From: an uncultured Roseovarius sp.
Lineage (GTDB): Bacteria; Pseudomonadota; Alphaproteobacteria; Rhodobacterales; Rhodobacteraceae
DNA: 42,202 bases
NCBI RefSeq assembly: GCF_913054395.1
Contig: NZ_CAJXIP010000019.1
Coordinates: 1-42,202, forward strand
Reading direction: 5' to 3'
Positions 16,981 to 24,878 of the stretch are shown here, piece by piece (the stretch's first letter is position 1; each line of letters begins with the position of its first letter). A program made the translations under genes and the position numbers. Under the pieces are notes generated by a model, which saw only the letters and a list, made by a program, of their open reading frames with translations, searched no databases and was not told the origin of the DNA.

Positions 16981-17004
16981 GCGCCTCTGGATTAGGTGAG
17001 GCGC
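16981..17004. other. Perfect inverted repeat between hslR and fdxA
   Basis: GCGCCTC (16981-16987) and GAGGCGC (16998-17004) form a 7-bp stem with a 10-base loop. It starts three bases after the hslR stop and ends 25 bases before the fdxA start. No U-run follows, so it is either a weak transcription stop, an mRNA processing or stability hairpin, or a protein-binding palindrome in front of fdxA. Confidence 0.5.
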
Positions 17005-17029
17005 ATCCCGCCAAGTATGAGAGACGGCC

Positions 17030-17368
17030 ATGACCTATATCGTGAACGACAACTGCATTGCCTGCAAATACACTGACTGTGTCGAGGTATGCCCGGTGGA
17101 TTGTTTTTACGAAGGCGAGAACATGCTGGTCATTCACCCCGATGAATGCATCGACTGCGGCGTCTGCGAACCGGAATGCCCCGCCGACGCGATCCGCCCG
17201 GACACCGAGCCGGAGATGGAAAAGTGGGTTGAATTCAACCGCAAATACTCTGAGATGTGGCCGGTGATCATCACCAAGAAAGATCCGCTGCCCGAGGCGG
17301 AAGAGCGTGATGGCGAGTCCGGCAAGCTTGAGAAATACTTTTCCGAGGCCCCCGGCGAAGGCGGCTAA
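17030..17368 (+). CDS. fdxA: 7Fe ferredoxin FdxA ([3Fe-4S][4Fe-4S])
   Basis: Cytosolic electron-transfer protein of 112 aa, the usual length for FdxA. Two cysteine clusters are present: [17 protein letters not shown] (Cys9, 12, 17, 21, 25) and [11 protein letters not shown] (Cys40, 43, 46, 50). The CxxxxxxxC spacing around Cys9/Cys17 with Cys50 fits the 3Fe site, and Cys21/40/43/46 the 4Fe site. The C-terminal helical extension [21 protein letters not shown] is typical of the alphaproteobacterial type. A GAGAC sequence upstream of the ATG is a weak ribosome site. It is preceded by a 7-bp inverted repeat and followed by a clear terminator at 17482, then carD; this order is common in Rhodobacteraceae. 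Confidence 0.97.
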   Translation: MTYIVNDNCIACKYTDCVEVCPVDCFYEGENMLVIHPDECIDCGVCEPECPADAIRPDTEPEMEKWVEFNRKYSEMWPVIITKKDPLPEAEERDGESGKLEKYFSEAPGEGG

Positions 17369-17686
17369 GCCAGCGGCACAGAAGGCCCGGCCCCGAACCG
17401 ATTCGTTCAGATCGACGGGGAAGGCGGCATATTACCCCGTCTTTGACAGGCCAAAAGCCTGATTTCAAAGGTGTTATTGCCGCCCCGCACCTAGCAGCCT
17501 TTCGCGGGGCCGTTTTTTGTGTTATACATTTATGACAGAAGAATAGATTTGCCCGGTTTCCATGCGCCCGTGCCACAGCCCGGGGGTGGAATTCTCTGCG
17601 ATAAATGCACATATACCGTGGACCGATCCGGCCCTTGGCGTGTGTTTTTGCGTTTGCGAACGGGCCCCCTTGCGAGGAAGACCTGA
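17369..17686 (+). other. fdxA-carD intergenic region, 318 bp
   Basis: No credible gene is seen. The left half holds the fdxA terminator (17482-17518). The right half (17519-17686) is the carD leader. It is locally A/T-rich (GTTATACATTTATGACAG at 17519-17536; ATAAATGCACATATACC around 17601) and must contain the carD promoter, but no pair of hexamers stands out well enough to call. GAGGAAGACC just before the carD ATG is its ribosome site. Confidence 0.6.
17482..17518 (+). terminator. Rho-independent terminator after fdxA
   Basis: GCCCCGC (17482-17488) pairs with GCGGGGC (17504-17510) around a 15-base loop. The U-run TTTTTT begins at 17513. It lies 114 bp downstream of the fdxA stop and separates it from carD. 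Confidence 0.8.
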
Positions 17687-18199
17687 ATGACGAAGTCTAA
17701 AAAGTCCGAGTTCCGCCCTGATGACTATGTGGTCTACCCGGCCCATGGCGTGGGCCAGATTGTTTCGATCGAAGAACAGGAAATCGCCGGTATCACGCTG
17801 GAACTGTTCGTGATCTCGTTTGAAAAAGACAAGATGACCTTGCGGGTGCCGACCAACAAGGCAACCGAGATTGGCATGCGCAGCCTCTCAAGCCCCGATG
17901 TGGTCTCCAAGGCGATGACCACCCTTAAGGGGAAGGCCAAGGTCAAGCGCGCGATGTGGTCGCGCCGCGCCCAGGAATATGAACAAAAGATCAACTCTGG
18001 CGATCTGATCGCGATTGCCGAGGTCGTGCGCGACCTGCACCGCGCAGATGATCAGCGCGAGCAAAGCTATTCCGAGCGTCAGCTTTACGAGGCCGCGCTT
18101 GAGCGTCTGACCCGCGAAGTGGCCGCCGTGAGCGGTGGCGACGAGGTGCTTGCCGCCAAACAGGTCGATGACGTTCTGGAATCGCGCGCCGCTGCCTGA
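17687..18199 (+). CDS. carD: CarD/CdnL-family RNA polymerase-binding regulator
   Basis: Cytosolic transcription regulator of 170 aa. The N-terminal Tudor-like domain (FRPDDYVVYPAHGVGQIVSIEEQEIAGI, about residues 9-65) in this family binds the RNA polymerase beta subunit. The helical C-terminal domain (MRSLSSPDVVSKAMTTLKGKAKVKRAMWSRRAQEYEQKI onward) contacts the promoter fork and stabilises open complexes, notably at rRNA and ribosomal-protein promoters. In alphaproteobacteria such as Caulobacter the CdnL protein is linked to growth rate and stringent control. The gene is flanked by terminators on both sides and appears monocistronic, with a 168-bp leader. The ribosome site is GAGGAAGACC before the ATG. 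Confidence 0.96.
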   Translation: MTKSKKSEFRPDDYVVYPAHGVGQIVSIEEQEIAGITLELFVISFEKDKMTLRVPTNKATEIGMRSLSSPDVVSKAMTTLKGKAKVKRAMWSRRAQEYEQKINSGDLIAIAEVVRDLHRADDQREQSYSERQLYEAALERLTREVAAVSGGDEVLAAKQVDDVLESRAAA

Positions 18200-18221
18200 T
18201 CCGGCGAACAGATGAGGAAAG

Positions 18222-18249
18222 GGCCGTGCCGGATGGGCGCGGCCTTTTT
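18222..18249 (+). terminator. Rho-independent terminator after carD
   Basis: GGCCGTGCC (18222-18230) pairs with GGCGCGGCC (18236-18244) in a 9-bp stem with one G-U pair and a 5-base loop, followed by TTTTT. It sits 22 bp after the carD stop and just before the convergent cobS stop. Confidence 0.92.
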
Positions 18250-18259
18250 CGTTTCCGGG

Positions 18260-19018
18260 TCAGGCCAGCAGGCTGAACAGGGCTGCGATCTCCGCGATTT
18301 GCTGGGTCGCGCCAAGGATGTCGCCGGTTTGCCCGCCAATCTTGGCCCGCGCCACCGCGCCGACGCCTAGCGCCGCCAGTGCAGCCCAGACCGCCGCCAC
18401 AAGCCCGGCCCCGCCAAGCAGCACAATCGCAATTCCGCCGCCAAGCACCAGTGCAAGCGCGGCGGCCCTCGGTGCGACCCGCCCGACGCGATGCGACAGG
18501 CCGGTTTCGCGCGCATGCGGCAGCGCCATCATCACCATCGGCATCATCCCCCGCGAGAGTGTCGCCCCAACGATAAGCGCACTTGTCGCCACCGCCGCGC
18601 CAGATTGAAACAACAGCCAGAGCGCGCACCACCGCGCCCCAAGCGACAGGATCAGCGCCAGAACACCGTAGCTTCCGATATGGCTGTCTTTCATGATCTC
18701 AAGGCGCTTTTCGCGGGTCCAGCCGCCCCAGAGCCCATCCGCCGTATCCGCCAGCCCGTCCTCGTGCATGGCCCCGCTCAGCACGATCAACATGGCCAGT
18801 GCGACAAGTGCGGCCACCGGTGCCGGAAGGCCGAGCCACCCCGCCGCAAGCCCGCCAAGGGCGGCGAGGGCACCAAGCATCGTACCGACCAGCGGATAGG
18901 CCCAGGCGGCCTCTGCGCTGCGTCCATAGGCGCGCACCGGCACCGGTAAACGGCTGAGAAGACTCAGCGCCAGCGGCAGATCCAGGGGGTGGATCAGGCT
19001 CTTGTCGTTTTCCGTCAT
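18260..19018 (-). CDS. cobS: Adenosylcobinamide-GDP ribazoletransferase (cobalamin synthase)
   Basis: Integral inner-membrane enzyme that joins adenosylcobinamide-GDP to alpha-ribazole (or its phosphate) at the end of cobalamin assembly. The 252-aa product has the diagnostic GAMHEDGLADTADGLWGG motif (His85-Glu-Asp), then KDSHIGSYGVLALIL and several hydrophobic helices (AYPLVGTMLGALAALGG, AALALVLGGGIAIVLLGGAG). The ATG at 19018 has AAGGGC upstream. The longer frame to 19081 runs into the divergent promoter region and is rejected. It is divergently transcribed from cobT, 77 bp apart, and convergent with carD. No cobalamin riboswitch is seen in the short gap. Confidence 0.95.
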   Translation of the reverse strand: MTENDKSLIHPLDLPLALSLLSRLPVPVRAYGRSAEAAWAYPLVGTMLGALAALGGLAAGWLGLPAPVAALVALAMLIVLSGAMHEDGLADTADGLWGGWTREKRLEIMKDSHIGSYGVLALILSLGARWCALWLLFQSGAAVATSALIVGATLSRGMMPMVMMALPHARETGLSHRVGRVAPRAAALALVLGGGIAIVLLGGAGLVAAVWAALAALGVGAVARAKIGGQTGDILGATQQIAEIAALFSLLA

Positions 19019-19095
19019 GGGCGTGCCCTTTTTCGGCTGGGGCCTTGGCTGACCCTGCGATACACAGAGGGTAAATAACATGCAATGAGGCTCTT

Positions 19096-20112
19096 ATGCC
19101 CCTGAATTTCACGACCCTCGCCGAATTTTCCGCCCTTTTACAGGATTTGCCCGGACCAGACGCCGCAGCGATTGACGCGGCGCGTGCGCGCGACGGGCAA
19201 CTGACCAAGCCGCCGGGCGCGCTTGGGCGACTTGAAGACCTGGCGCTTTGGTATTGCGGCTGGCGCGGCGACGCACGCGCACGGGTCGAGCATCCGCAAG
19301 TGATCGTCTTTGCGGGCAATCACGGGGTCACGGCGCAAGGCATTTCCGCCTTTCCCGCCGAGGTCACCGCCCAGATGGTGGCGAACTTTCAGAACGGTGG
19401 CGCTGCGGTGAACCAGATCGCCGGGGCCGTGGGCGCGCGGATGGATGTGCATGCCCTGGCGCTGGACACCCCGACAAAAGATATGACCGGTGGCCCGGCG
19501 ATGAGCGAGGACGACCTGATAGACGCGCTCAAAACCGGCTGGGATGCGGTGGATGCCGGGACCGATCTGCTTGTGGTCGGCGAGATGGGCATCGGCAATA
19601 CCACCAGCGCGGCGGCAATTGCGCTGGCGCTGTTTGGCGGGGGTGCCTCCGGCTGGACCGGGCGGGGTACCGGGCTTGCGCCCGAGGCGATGGACCATAA
19701 GGCCAGGGTCGTGGCGCGTGCAGTTGCGGCCAATCCGGGCGCCGAGAACAACGGGCTGGAGGCGCTGCGCTGTCTTGGCGGGCGCGAATTGGCGGCCATG
19801 GCCGGCGCGATGCTGCGCGCGAGGATCCTTTCTGTTCCCCTGATTCTGGATGGCTTTATCTGTACCGCTGCGGCGGCTTGTCTTGAGGTGGCATCCCCCG
19901 GCGCGCTCGATCACGCGGTGGCCGGTCATGTCAGCGCCGAACCGGGTCATGTCAGGCTTTTGGCGCATCTGCAAAAAGAACCGATCCTGTCGCTTGGCAT
20001 GCGCCTTGGCGAAGGCTCTGGCGGGGCGCTTGCGATTGGTGTGCTGCGCGGCGCGCTTGCCTGTCATTCCGGTATGGCGAGCTTTGCAGAGGCAGGGGTC
20101 TCGACCGGCTGA
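19096..20112 (+). CDS. cobT: Nicotinate-nucleotide--dimethylbenzimidazole phosphoribosyltransferase
   Basis: Cytosolic enzyme that transfers phosphoribosyl from nicotinate mononucleotide to 5,6-dimethylbenzimidazole, giving the alpha-ribazole phosphate used by CobS. The 338-aa length is normal. Motifs: [62 protein letters not shown], and [14 protein letters not shown] with candidate catalytic Glu306. The pairing of cobT and cobS head-to-head places both lower-ligand and final-assembly steps under one short divergent control region (19019-19095), which holds an A/T-rich GGGTAAATAACATGC stretch. No cobU or cobC gene is adjacent here. Confidence 0.96.
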   Translation: MPLNFTTLAEFSALLQDLPGPDAAAIDAARARDGQLTKPPGALGRLEDLALWYCGWRGDARARVEHPQVIVFAGNHGVTAQGISAFPAEVTAQMVANFQNGGAAVNQIAGAVGARMDVHALALDTPTKDMTGGPAMSEDDLIDALKTGWDAVDAGTDLLVVGEMGIGNTTSAAAIALALFGGGASGWTGRGTGLAPEAMDHKARVVARAVAANPGAENNGLEALRCLGGRELAAMAGAMLRARILSVPLILDGFICTAAAACLEVASPGALDHAVAGHVSAEPGHVRLLAHLQKEPILSLGMRLGEGSGGALAIGVLRGALACHSGMASFAEAGVSTG

Positions 20113-20142
20113 ACACCTGCCAAAACAGCGCGCCCGCCTCTC

Positions 20143-20171
20143 TTGACCCTTCCGGGCGCAGGGAATACTGA
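20143..20171 (+). promoter_or_regulatory. Possible promoter for the iron-type permease gene
   Basis: TTGACC (20143-20148) and TACTGA (20166-20171) are separated by 17 bases in the cobT/permease gap, 38 bp before the ATG. The spacer overlaps the right arm of an inverted repeat (GCGCCCG at 20130-20136 / CGGGCGC at 20153-20159) that might be an operator or the end of cobT transcription. The match to consensus is only partial. Confidence 0.3.
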
Positions 20172-20209
20172 TCAAAACAGTCGGAAATCACGCCCAAGGA
20201 GGCGAAGGC

Positions 20210-21874
20210 ATGAGCGAACGCCTGTTGCATCGTCTGGCATGGGTCGTGGTGGCGTTTTGCGTCGCCCCGATTTTTGCGGCGGCCCTGGCGGCGCTGACCG
20301 GCGATTTGCAGACCTGGCGCGAGGTGCTTTCAAGCGTTCTGCCGCGCTATACGGCAACCACGCTGACATTGGTGGCGGTGGTCGGGACAAGCACGGCGGT
20401 GATCGGGTCGGTGACCGCCTGGTTGGTGACGGTCTATCGCTTTCCCGGCGTGCGGATCCTTGAGGTGGCGCTTGCGCTGCCGCTGGCGTTTCCGGCCTAT
20501 GTGATGGCCTATGCCTATACCCATATGCTTGACCATCCCGGCCCGGTGCAGACCGCCTTGCGCGCGGTGACCGGATGGGGGCCGCGCGATTACTGGTTCC
20601 CCGAAGTCCGAAGCCTTGGCGGCGCGGCGCTTATGCTGACCATCGTGCTTTATCCTTATGTCTACCTTCTGGCGCGGGCCTCGTTTCGTCAACAAAGCGC
20701 CAATGCCTTTCTGGTGGCGCGCACGCTGGGGCGCTCGCCGCTTGCGGCGTTCTGGCGGGTGGCCCTGCCGATGGCGCGCCCGGCGATTGCGGGCGGTGCC
20801 CTTCTGGCGGTGATGGAAACGATTGCCGATTTCGGCACGGTGGCCTTTTTCAACGTACAGACCTTTGCCACCGGTATCTATCAGGCGTGGTTTTCGCTTG
20901 GGGATCGCGCCGCAGCGGCGCAACTGGCGCTGTGCCTGTTGAGCTTTGCCCTGCTTCTGGCCGGGCTGGAACGCGCCAGCCGGGGGCGCGCGCGCACCGC
21001 CGGACGCGGGGCGCGGTTCGAGACAATGGAGCGACCCGCCCTGCGCGGTGCGGTCGGCTGGGGGGCTTTCACGATATGCCTTTTGCCGGTCCTGCTTGGC
21101 TTTGTCATCCCGGTGGTCATGCTGGGCAGCATGGCGATAGGATCGGGCCAGAGCCTGTTGTCGGACCGCTATCTTGGTTTCATGGCCAATTCGGTGACGC
21201 TCGCCGGTGTGGCGGCGGTGCTGACGGTGATTGGCGCCGTGCTTGTCGGCTTTCGCGCGCGTACCAGACCGGGGCGTGCCTCGCGCTGGTTGGTGATCGG
21301 TGCCGGGCTTGGCTATGCGGTGCCCGGCGGCGTGATCGCGGTCGGACTCATGGTGCCGATGGCGGCGCTCGATAATACGATTGATGCCTTCATGCGCGAG
21401 ACATTCGGCATCCGTACCGGGCTTTTGATCACCGGGTCGATCTGGTTGATGGTGCTGGCCTATCTGGCGCGGTTCATGGCCGCGGCGCTGAATGCCTATG
21501 ACAGCGGCATGGCCACGGTGCCGGTGCATTTCGATGCGATTGGCCGATCCCTCGGCCAGCCGGGGCCGAAGCTGTTGATGCGGGTGCATCTTCCGGTGGC
21601 GCGGACCAGCGTTTTGACCGCACTGTTGATCGTTTTCGTGGATGTGATGAAAGAGCTGCCCGCCACGCTTATCCTGCATCCGTTCAACTTTCAGACGCTG
21701 GCGGTACAGGCCCATCGCCTTGCCGCCGACGAGCGATTGGCCGAGGCGGCGGTGCCCTCGCTGGTGCTGGTCGGCTTCGGCCTTGTGCCGGTGCTGATCC
21801 TGTGCCGCACGATCGGGCGCGACAGCCGCGGACGCAGCGCCGCCAAGCTTGGGACGGCGATTTCAGCCGGATAG
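20210..21874 (+). CDS. Iron-type ABC transporter permease (FbpB/FutB family)
   Basis: Inner-membrane permease of 554 aa with two fused binding-protein-dependent transport domains, the arrangement of Fe3+ importers of the FbpB/SfuB/FutB class. About 12 membrane helices are visible. Each half has an EAA-type loop: FLVARTLGRSPLAAFWRVALPMARPAIAGG (about residues 165-194) and DAIGRSLGQPGPKLLMRVHLPVARTS (about 441-466). Other family motifs are LPLAFPAYVMAYAYTHML, METIADFGTVAFFNVQTFATGIY and VDVMKELPATLILHPFNFQTLA. A ribosome site GGAGGCG precedes the ATG. No substrate-binding protein or ATPase gene lies next to it, so it is an orphan here and must pair with components elsewhere. Other substrates (e.g. 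thiamine-type permeases) are less likely given the ADFGT motif. Confidence 0.92.
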   Translation: MSERLLHRLAWVVVAFCVAPIFAAALAALTGDLQTWREVLSSVLPRYTATTLTLVAVVGTSTAVIGSVTAWLVTVYRFPGVRILEVALALPLAFPAYVMAYAYTHMLDHPGPVQTALRAVTGWGPRDYWFPEVRSLGGAALMLTIVLYPYVYLLARASFRQQSANAFLVARTLGRSPLAAFWRVALPMARPAIAGGALLAVMETIADFGTVAFFNVQTFATGIYQAWFSLGDRAAAAQLALCLLSFALLLAGLERASRGRARTAGRGARFETMERPALRGAVGWGAFTICLLPVLLGFVIPVVMLGSMAIGSGQSLLSDRYLGFMANSVTLAGVAAVLTVIGAVLVGFRARTRPGRASRWLVIGAGLGYAVPGGVIAVGLMVPMAALDNTIDAFMRETFGIRTGLLITGSIWLMVLAYLARFMAAALNAYDSGMATVPVHFDAIGRSLGQPGPKLLMRVHLPVARTSVLTALLIVFVDVMKELPATLILHPFNFQTLAVQAHRLAADERLAEAAVPSLVLVGFGLVPVLILCRTIGRDSRGRSAAKLGTAISAG

Positions 21875-21880
21875 CAGGGC

Positions 21881-21945
21881 AGGGGCGCCGCCCCTCTTGG
21901 CCCCTGGCCAATTCACCCCGGGATATTTTCGGCAAGAAGAAGAGG
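21881..21945 (+). repeat. Dispersed-type intergenic element, copy 2
   Basis: A compact hairpin AGGGGC-GCC-GCCCCT (21881-21895) is followed by GGCC-CCT-GGCC (21900-21910). Then comes the core CCCCGGGATATTTTCGGCAAG at 21916, continuing AAGAAGAGG. The core resembles the minus-strand element at 3139-3173. It fills the gap between the convergent permease and flavin-reductase genes, where the hairpin could double as a transcription stop. Confidence 0.55.
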
Positions 21946-21946
21946 T

Positions 21947-22552
21947 TTATTCGCCGGGGCGTTTGAGGCTGAACTTTTCGCGTATGACCGAATAGTCCTG
22001 ATAGCCAAGGCGGGTCAGCGGGTTGTAACGCAAGACGTCGAACATGCCGTCAACCACGCAGTCGTCGCGCATGTGCACGCCGGTCACCTCGCCGAAGACG
22101 GCGAAATTCGCTTCGCCGGGCAATTGCAGGATCTGGGTCAGTTTACATTCAAGGTTGGCGGGGGCGCGGGCGACGCGCGAACAGGCGATCGTCTCGCATT
22201 CAGCTTTTTCCAGAGCGGCGAGGTCGAACTCGTCCATCTCGCGATCCCAGAGGCCTGAGGTTTTGTTCATCGCGTCGCGCATTTCGTATTCTACGATATT
22301 GACGCAGAACACGCCGGTCTCGCGGATATTGGCGACGCTGTCCTTGGTATCGCCGCGATCTTCCTTGGCCGACGTCGAAGAGAACATCACCTGCGGCGGC
22401 ACGTAAGCAACGGCATTGAAAAAGGAATAGGGTGCAAGATTGTCGCGCCCGTCGGTGCCGCGCGTCGAGATCCAGCCAATCGGGCGCGGGCTGACGATAG
22501 AGTTGAACGGGTTATGCGGCAGGCCGTGGCCATCCTCTGGTTTGTAGAACAT
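21947..22552 (-). CDS. Flavin reductase-like domain protein
   Basis: FMN-binding split-barrel protein of 201 aa. Motifs of the flavin-reductase-like family are NSIVSPRPIGWISTRGTDGRDNLAPYSFFNAVAYVPPQVMFSS, near the N-terminus, and VFGEVTGVHMRDDCVVDG later on. Such proteins bind FMN and either reduce it with NAD(P)H or act as uncharacterised flavoproteins. The start ATG at 22552 is chosen because GGAGAGG lies ideally before it and the family starts MFYKPEDGHG-like. An ATG 15 bases upstream lacks a site. It is divergent from the acetyltransferase, with 87 bp between them. It is not next to a monooxygenase partner, so its redox role is open. Confidence 0.9.
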   Translation of the reverse strand: MFYKPEDGHGLPHNPFNSIVSPRPIGWISTRGTDGRDNLAPYSFFNAVAYVPPQVMFSSTSAKEDRGDTKDSVANIRETGVFCVNIVEYEMRDAMNKTSGLWDREMDEFDLAALEKAECETIACSRVARAPANLECKLTQILQLPGEANFAVFGEVTGVHMRDDCVVDGMFDVLRYNPLTRLGYQDYSVIREKFSLKRPGE

Positions 22553-22639
22553 CTGCCTCTCCTTCATGATCTGGTTTGTGCCAGACCTAGCGTCGTGTTA
22601 GGCGCATTGCCAGTCGAATTCACGAAAGGGATCACCCGC

Positions 22640-23125
22640 ATGTTCGATCTGCGGCCCGAAACAGCCGAAGACTGGTGGGAAGTCGAGGCGCTTTATGACC
22701 TGTGTTTTGCGCCGGGCCGCGAGGCCCTGTCGTCTTACCGGCTGCGCGACGGGGTGCCGCCGGTGGCGGGGCTTAGCCTTGTGGCGCGCGACCCGAACGG
22801 GATTCTGGCCGGGGCGATCCGCTTTTGGCCGGTGCTGATCGGGCAGCTTGACGCGCTTTTGCTGGGGCCTGTGGCGGTGCACCCGACCCATCAGGGCGAA
22901 GGGCTTGGTGGCTACCTGATCCAGGACAGCCTGGATCGCGCCGCTGAACAGGGCTGGGCGCGGGTGATGCTGGTGGGCGATGCGCCCTATTACGGGCGCT
23001 TCGGCTTTACCAGGCTGAGCGGGGTGGAAATGCCGCCGCCGACCAACCCCGAGCGGGTTCTGGGGCTGGAATTAAAACCCGGCGCATGGGAGAATGTGCG
23101 CGGGAAAGTGACACGTCACGCTTGA
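22640..23125 (+). CDS. GNAT family N-acetyltransferase
   Basis: Acetyl-CoA-dependent acetyltransferase of 161 aa, similar to the YhbS group. The fold is visible as FDLRPETAEDWWEVEALYDLCF, LVARDPNGILAGAIRFWPV, and the acetyl-CoA loop LGPVAVHPTHQGEGLGGYLIQDSLDRA, followed by VMLVGDAPYYGRFGFTR. The ATG at 22640 has AAAGGG about ten bases upstream. A longer frame from 22514 would overlap the divergent flavin-reductase gene and has no family similarity. The substrate (small molecule or protein amine) cannot be deduced. The EcsC gene follows on the same strand after about 50 bp. Confidence 0.9.
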   Translation: MFDLRPETAEDWWEVEALYDLCFAPGREALSSYRLRDGVPPVAGLSLVARDPNGILAGAIRFWPVLIGQLDALLLGPVAVHPTHQGEGLGGYLIQDSLDRAAEQGWARVMLVGDAPYYGRFGFTRLSGVEMPPPTNPERVLGLELKPGAWENVRGKVTRHA

Positions 23126-23179
23126 AATGCGCCCTGCTGTGGGCAATCTCGGGACATGCACAGGTGTCAGGACATGAAG

Positions 23180-23950
23180 ATGGAACTGTTGGGCAAGCCG
23201 ATTGAGCAAGGCGAGATCGACGCACGGCTTGGCGCGCTGGCGCGGCGCCATGCGCGGGCGGGCAATGCCGCGATTGATGTGTTGAACCTTGTGGGCGGAC
23301 AGGCAGAGGGGCTTTTGGATCGGCTGCCTGTGGCGGTGCGCCTGCGCCTTGGCGAGGTCACCGAAAGCGCGCTTCACCGGGCGATGGATATGGCACATCG
23401 TTCGCGCGATGTGGTCGGCGATCAGCCCGGCTGGATGGCGCGGGCGGTGACCACGGCCATGGGGGCTGCCGGTGGCATGGGCGGCCTGCCGACGGCGCTC
23501 GCGGAATTGCCGGTGACCACGACGGTGCTTTTGCGCGCGATTCAGGATGTGGCGATCGAATATGGCTTTGATCCGGCAGAGCCGAGCGTGCGGTTCGAGG
23601 CGGTTGAGGTGTTCGGTGCGGCGGGCCCTCTGTCGGATGATGACGGGGCCGATCTTGGGTTTATCGGCACGCGCGTCACGGTGACCGGGGCCGCGCTCAA
23701 TTCGCTGATCGCGCGGGTGGCGCCACGGCTTGCAACGGTGCTCGGTCAAAAGCTTGCGGCGCAGACCGTGCCGATCCTGGGCGCGGCCGCCGGGGCGGCG
23801 ACGAATTACGCCTACACAAGCTATTACCAGCAGATGGCGCATGTGCATTTCGGGCTGCGATGCCTGTCAATTGATGCCGGGCGTGACCACGGTGAAATGG
23901 TCGAGGCCTTTCGCCTTGCGGTCGAGAACCTTCCGGCGAGGCGGGGCTAG
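23180..23950 (+). CDS. EcsC family protein
   Basis: A 256-aa protein with the EcsC domain across nearly its whole length. Recognisable segments are LNLVGGQAEGLLDRLP near the N-terminus, MARAVTTAMGAAGGMGGLPTALAELPVTTTVLLRAIQDVAIEYGFDP in the middle, and LAAQTVPILGAAAGAATNYAYTSYYQQMAHVHFGLR near the end. The Gly/Ala-rich hydrophobic stretches suggest membrane association. EcsC was named from the Bacillus ecs locus; its biochemical role is not established. Three in-frame ATGs compete (23156, 23174, 23180); AGGA is best spaced for 23180. The last 84 bp overlap the convergent ZIP gene. Confidence 0.85.
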   Translation: MELLGKPIEQGEIDARLGALARRHARAGNAAIDVLNLVGGQAEGLLDRLPVAVRLRLGEVTESALHRAMDMAHRSRDVVGDQPGWMARAVTTAMGAAGGMGGLPTALAELPVTTTVLLRAIQDVAIEYGFDPAEPSVRFEAVEVFGAAGPLSDDDGADLGFIGTRVTVTGAALNSLIARVAPRLATVLGQKLAAQTVPILGAAAGAATNYAYTSYYQQMAHVHFGLRCLSIDAGRDHGEMVEAFRLAVENLPARRG

Positions 23951-24745
23951 CGCCGCCGTGGCCTGGCCATGCCAGACATCAAGAAACAGCATCAGCACAA
24001 GCCCGATGGCAAAGCCAAGCGTGGCCTTGTTCTGATGGCCGCTGCGGTGGGTTTCGGGGATGATCTCGTGGCTGATGACATAGAGCATCGCACCGGCCGC
24101 AAAGGCCAGTCCCCAGGGCAGGAACGGCTCGGAAACCGAGATGATCGCCGCACCGATGAGGCCGCCGACCGGTTCGATCAGGCCGGTGAGGGCCGCGATG
24201 CCAAAGGCGCGGCGGCGGCCATAGCCTTCGCCGAGCAGGGCGACCGCAACCGCCAGACCCTCGGGCGCATTCTGAAGCCCGATCCCGATCGCCAGCGGCA
24301 TGCCCTCGGCAAGACCATGCGCGCCAAAATTGACGCCGACGGAAAGACCTTCGGGAAAGTTGTGAATCGTGATCGCGATAATGAACAGCCAGACCCGCCG
24401 CAGAGAGGGCGCTTCCGGGCCTTCGGGGCCGGTGCGAAAATGCTCGTGTGGCAAGGTCTCGTTGAGCAGGGCAACGGCAGCCATCCCCAAAAGGATACCG
24501 GCCGCGGCAAGCGCCGCAGGCAGGGCGCCCTCGCCATATCGTTCGGTCGCCGCGTCAAGCGATGGAATGATCAGCGAAAAGAATGAGGCCGAAAGCATCA
24601 CCCCGGCTGCGAAGCCAAGGGACATGTCCCGCAGGGTACGGTTCGGGGTTTTGCCCATGAGCACGGGAATCGCGCCGAGGGCGGTCATCAGACCGGCAAT
24701 GAGGCTTCCCAGAAATCCGAGTGCGACGGGTGATAAATAGTCCAC
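23867..24745 (-). CDS. ZIP family metal transporter
   Basis: Inner-membrane divalent metal (probably Zn2+) importer, 292 aa with about eight helices. Helix IV carries HNFPEGLSVGVNFG and helix V has GLQNAPEGLAVAVAL, the paired metal-site motifs (helix V has Gln where many members have His). The start is taken as GTG at 24745 (VDYLSPVALGFLGSLIAG), with AGGGCA before it; a GTG at 24772 adds nine residues. After the last helix (LFLDVWHGQ) a non-hydrophobic tail of about 28 residues continues antisense to EcsC for 84 bp. Family members normally end soon after this helix, so the tail is probably a stop-loss extension. No regulator such as Zur is adjacent. Confidence 0.9.
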   Translation of the reverse strand: MDYLSPVALGFLGSLIAGLMTALGAIPVLMGKTPNRTLRDMSLGFAAGVMLSASFFSLIIPSLDAATERYGEGALPAALAAAGILLGMAAVALLNETLPHEHFRTGPEGPEAPSLRRVWLFIIAITIHNFPEGLSVGVNFGAHGLAEGMPLAIGIGLQNAPEGLAVAVALLGEGYGRRRAFGIAALTGLIEPVGGLIGAAIISVSEPFLPWGLAFAAGAMLYVISHEIIPETHRSGHQNKATLGFAIGLVLMLFLDVWHGQATAALAPPRRKVLDRKAKGLDHFTVVTPGIN

Positions 24746-24878
24746 GGGTGCCCTATGCCTGCCTGACTGCACCCGCCTTATAGTGGGATGACGGCGTAAT
24801 TGAAAAGCGCAAGTAATCAGGCGTTGTCGGCTGGTGTGTCGCGGCGGTAGGGGGCTGGTTTGGCCGGTCGGCGCGGGC

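Noticed and set aside
19019..19095. Possible cobalamin riboswitch between cobS and cobT.
   Set aside because: The gap is only 77 bp, far too short for a B12 riboswitch, and no B12-box-like sequence is seen.
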